A stretch of 50,476 nucleotides of DNA, taken from NCBI RefSeq assembly GCF_004803465.1, contig NZ_SRSF01000010.1, positions 59,047-109,522 on the forward strand, given 5' to 3'. This document shows positions 50,088 to 50,476 of this stretch, in pieces (the stretch's first letter is position 1; the number at the start of each line of letters is the position of its first letter). Position numbers and translations under genes: made by a program. The DNA is from Neolewinella litorea (GTDB taxonomy: Bacteria; Bacteroidota; Bacteroidia; Chitinophagales; Saprospiraceae). The notes under the pieces were generated by a model. That model was not told where the DNA came from. It searched no databases and saw only the letters and a list, made by a program, of their open reading frames with translations.

Positions 50088-50164
50088 GTAAGCGTCCGAG
50101 CAACCCCGTCTTGTTTAGGGGTATAGTGGGCAAGAGTTTTGCGGGCAAAAGCAATCGTGGATAA
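49820..50164 (+). pseudogene. IS3-type orfA transposase, 3' end replaced by IS66 sequence
   Basis: Residues 1-75 are a typical IS3 OrfA: MRKSKFTPTQRLEILAQA, a helix-turn-helix (VADLCRQHQISAATFYKWKK) and a leucine-zipper-like coil (RIKELETENARLKKMYAEL). From about residue 90 (codon at 50087) the frame reads the left end of the adjoining element and yields an unrelated tail (CKRPSNPVLF...) to a stop at 50162. The natural C-terminus and orfB are missing on this side, so it is likely non-functional unless the interrupted copy continues past the window. Confidence 0.75.
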
Positions 50165-50476
50165 AGCAAAGAGAATACAGGCCCTGGTGGAGCGCCAGGC
50201 CAGTTCGGGCCAGTCGATTAAGGATTTCTGCGCCGAGGCGGGGATCAGCTACGCTACCTTTCATTATTGGCGTCGCAAGTCCCGGACTCTCAGGCAGGCG
50301 CCTTCGGCCGACGTGGGCTTCATTAGTCTAAAATGTTCGCCGCCGCCCCCAGAGCCAGCAGCGGCGGCCGCCGCTACCCTGGAAGTCAGCCTGCCGGGAG
50401 GTTTACGCCTGTCCATCTCGGGTATTGACCCGGAGCGGCTGACCGACTTGTTGCACCGTCTGGATCAGCGGTATGC
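50088..50476 (+). mobile_element. IS66-family element, left end (continues beyond window)
   Basis: The sequence starts GTAAGCGTCCGAGC, and the GTAAGCG terminus is characteristic of IS66-family inverted repeats. A tnpA-like gene begins 69 bp further. The right end, tnpB and tnpC would be outside the window, so the 8-bp target duplication cannot be checked. Confidence 0.65.
50157..50476 (+). CDS. tnpA: IS66-family TnpA-like accessory protein (3' end outside window)
   Basis: From the GTG at 50157 the frame is open to the window end (about 106 residues). It has the helix-turn-helix of IS66 TnpA (AEAGISYATFHYWRR), then a Pro/Ala-rich linker (SPPPPEPAAAAAA) and a strand-rich end LEVSLPGGLRLSISG followed by RLTDLLHRLD. 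TnpA is required for IS66 transposition together with TnpB and TnpC. The short ORF normally ends about 10-30 codons later. The start is GTG; no ATG precedes the helix-turn-helix in this frame. Confidence 0.88.
   Translation, partial: MDKAKRIQALVERQASSGQSIKDFCAEAGISYATFHYWRRKSRTLRQAPSADVGFISLKCSPPPPEPAAAAAATLEVSLPGGLRLSISGIDPERLTDLLHRLDQRY

Overview
The window looks like a chromosomal segment of a GC-rich member of the Bacteroidota, most likely a Saprospiria/Lewinella-type marine bacterium. The evidence is type IX secretion (T9SS) genes (a porP/sprF-like gene, porU, porW/sprE), a T9SS type B sorting domain, a SusC/SusD pair, many outer-membrane and lipoprotein genes, and TAnnTTTG-type promoter boxes, several of them only 3-5 nt upstream of a start codon. 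No tRNA or rRNA gene was seen. Genus-level placement is inference.

Layout. 1-607: the 3' end of a gene made of perfect 17-residue repeats (51-bp units that differ only at synonymous positions), then a gene-free stretch with an echo of the repeat. 647-2597: an unknown helical protein and, beyond it, a gene-free region with a strong intrinsic terminator and a long-range stem that suggests a small RNA. 2669-7723: divergent porP-like and porU genes. 7742-8530: a 127-bp tandem array of nested hairpins between convergent genes. 8733-17524: susC-susD with an intercistronic hairpin, divergent from a large FG-GAP/UnbV lipoprotein. 17521-25101: mostly housekeeping and envelope genes (pirin, NdpA-like, DUF697, outer-membrane protein, YraN, DUF58, NlpC/P60, DUF4174, two small unknowns).

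25239-33590 is the most interesting functional block. A phytochrome-like histidine kinase that has lost all recognisable bilin-binding motifs is followed by a single-domain response regulator. Next comes a canonical bacteriophytochrome kinase (Cys25, Asp214, His266, His549), a second single-domain regulator and a heme oxygenase that would make the biliverdin chromophore. An ArsC/Spx-like protein, HemF (heme synthesis) and an rRNA methyltransferase-like gene follow in tight order. This is a self-supplied red-light sensing module with a blind paralogue alongside.

33595-39494 carries porW/sprE, an M23 peptidase and an AAE-type antiporter. 39537-47969 is a surface-polysaccharide cluster (three glycosyltransferases, two methyltransferases, Wzx flippase, hexapeptide acyltransferase, WecE-like aminotransferase), part of which looks AT-richer than its surroundings. 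48278-49588 encodes a Cys-rich repeat protein with a T9SS type B signal, a probable client of the secretion genes in this window. The right edge holds an IS3-type orfA interrupted by the left end of an IS66-type element.
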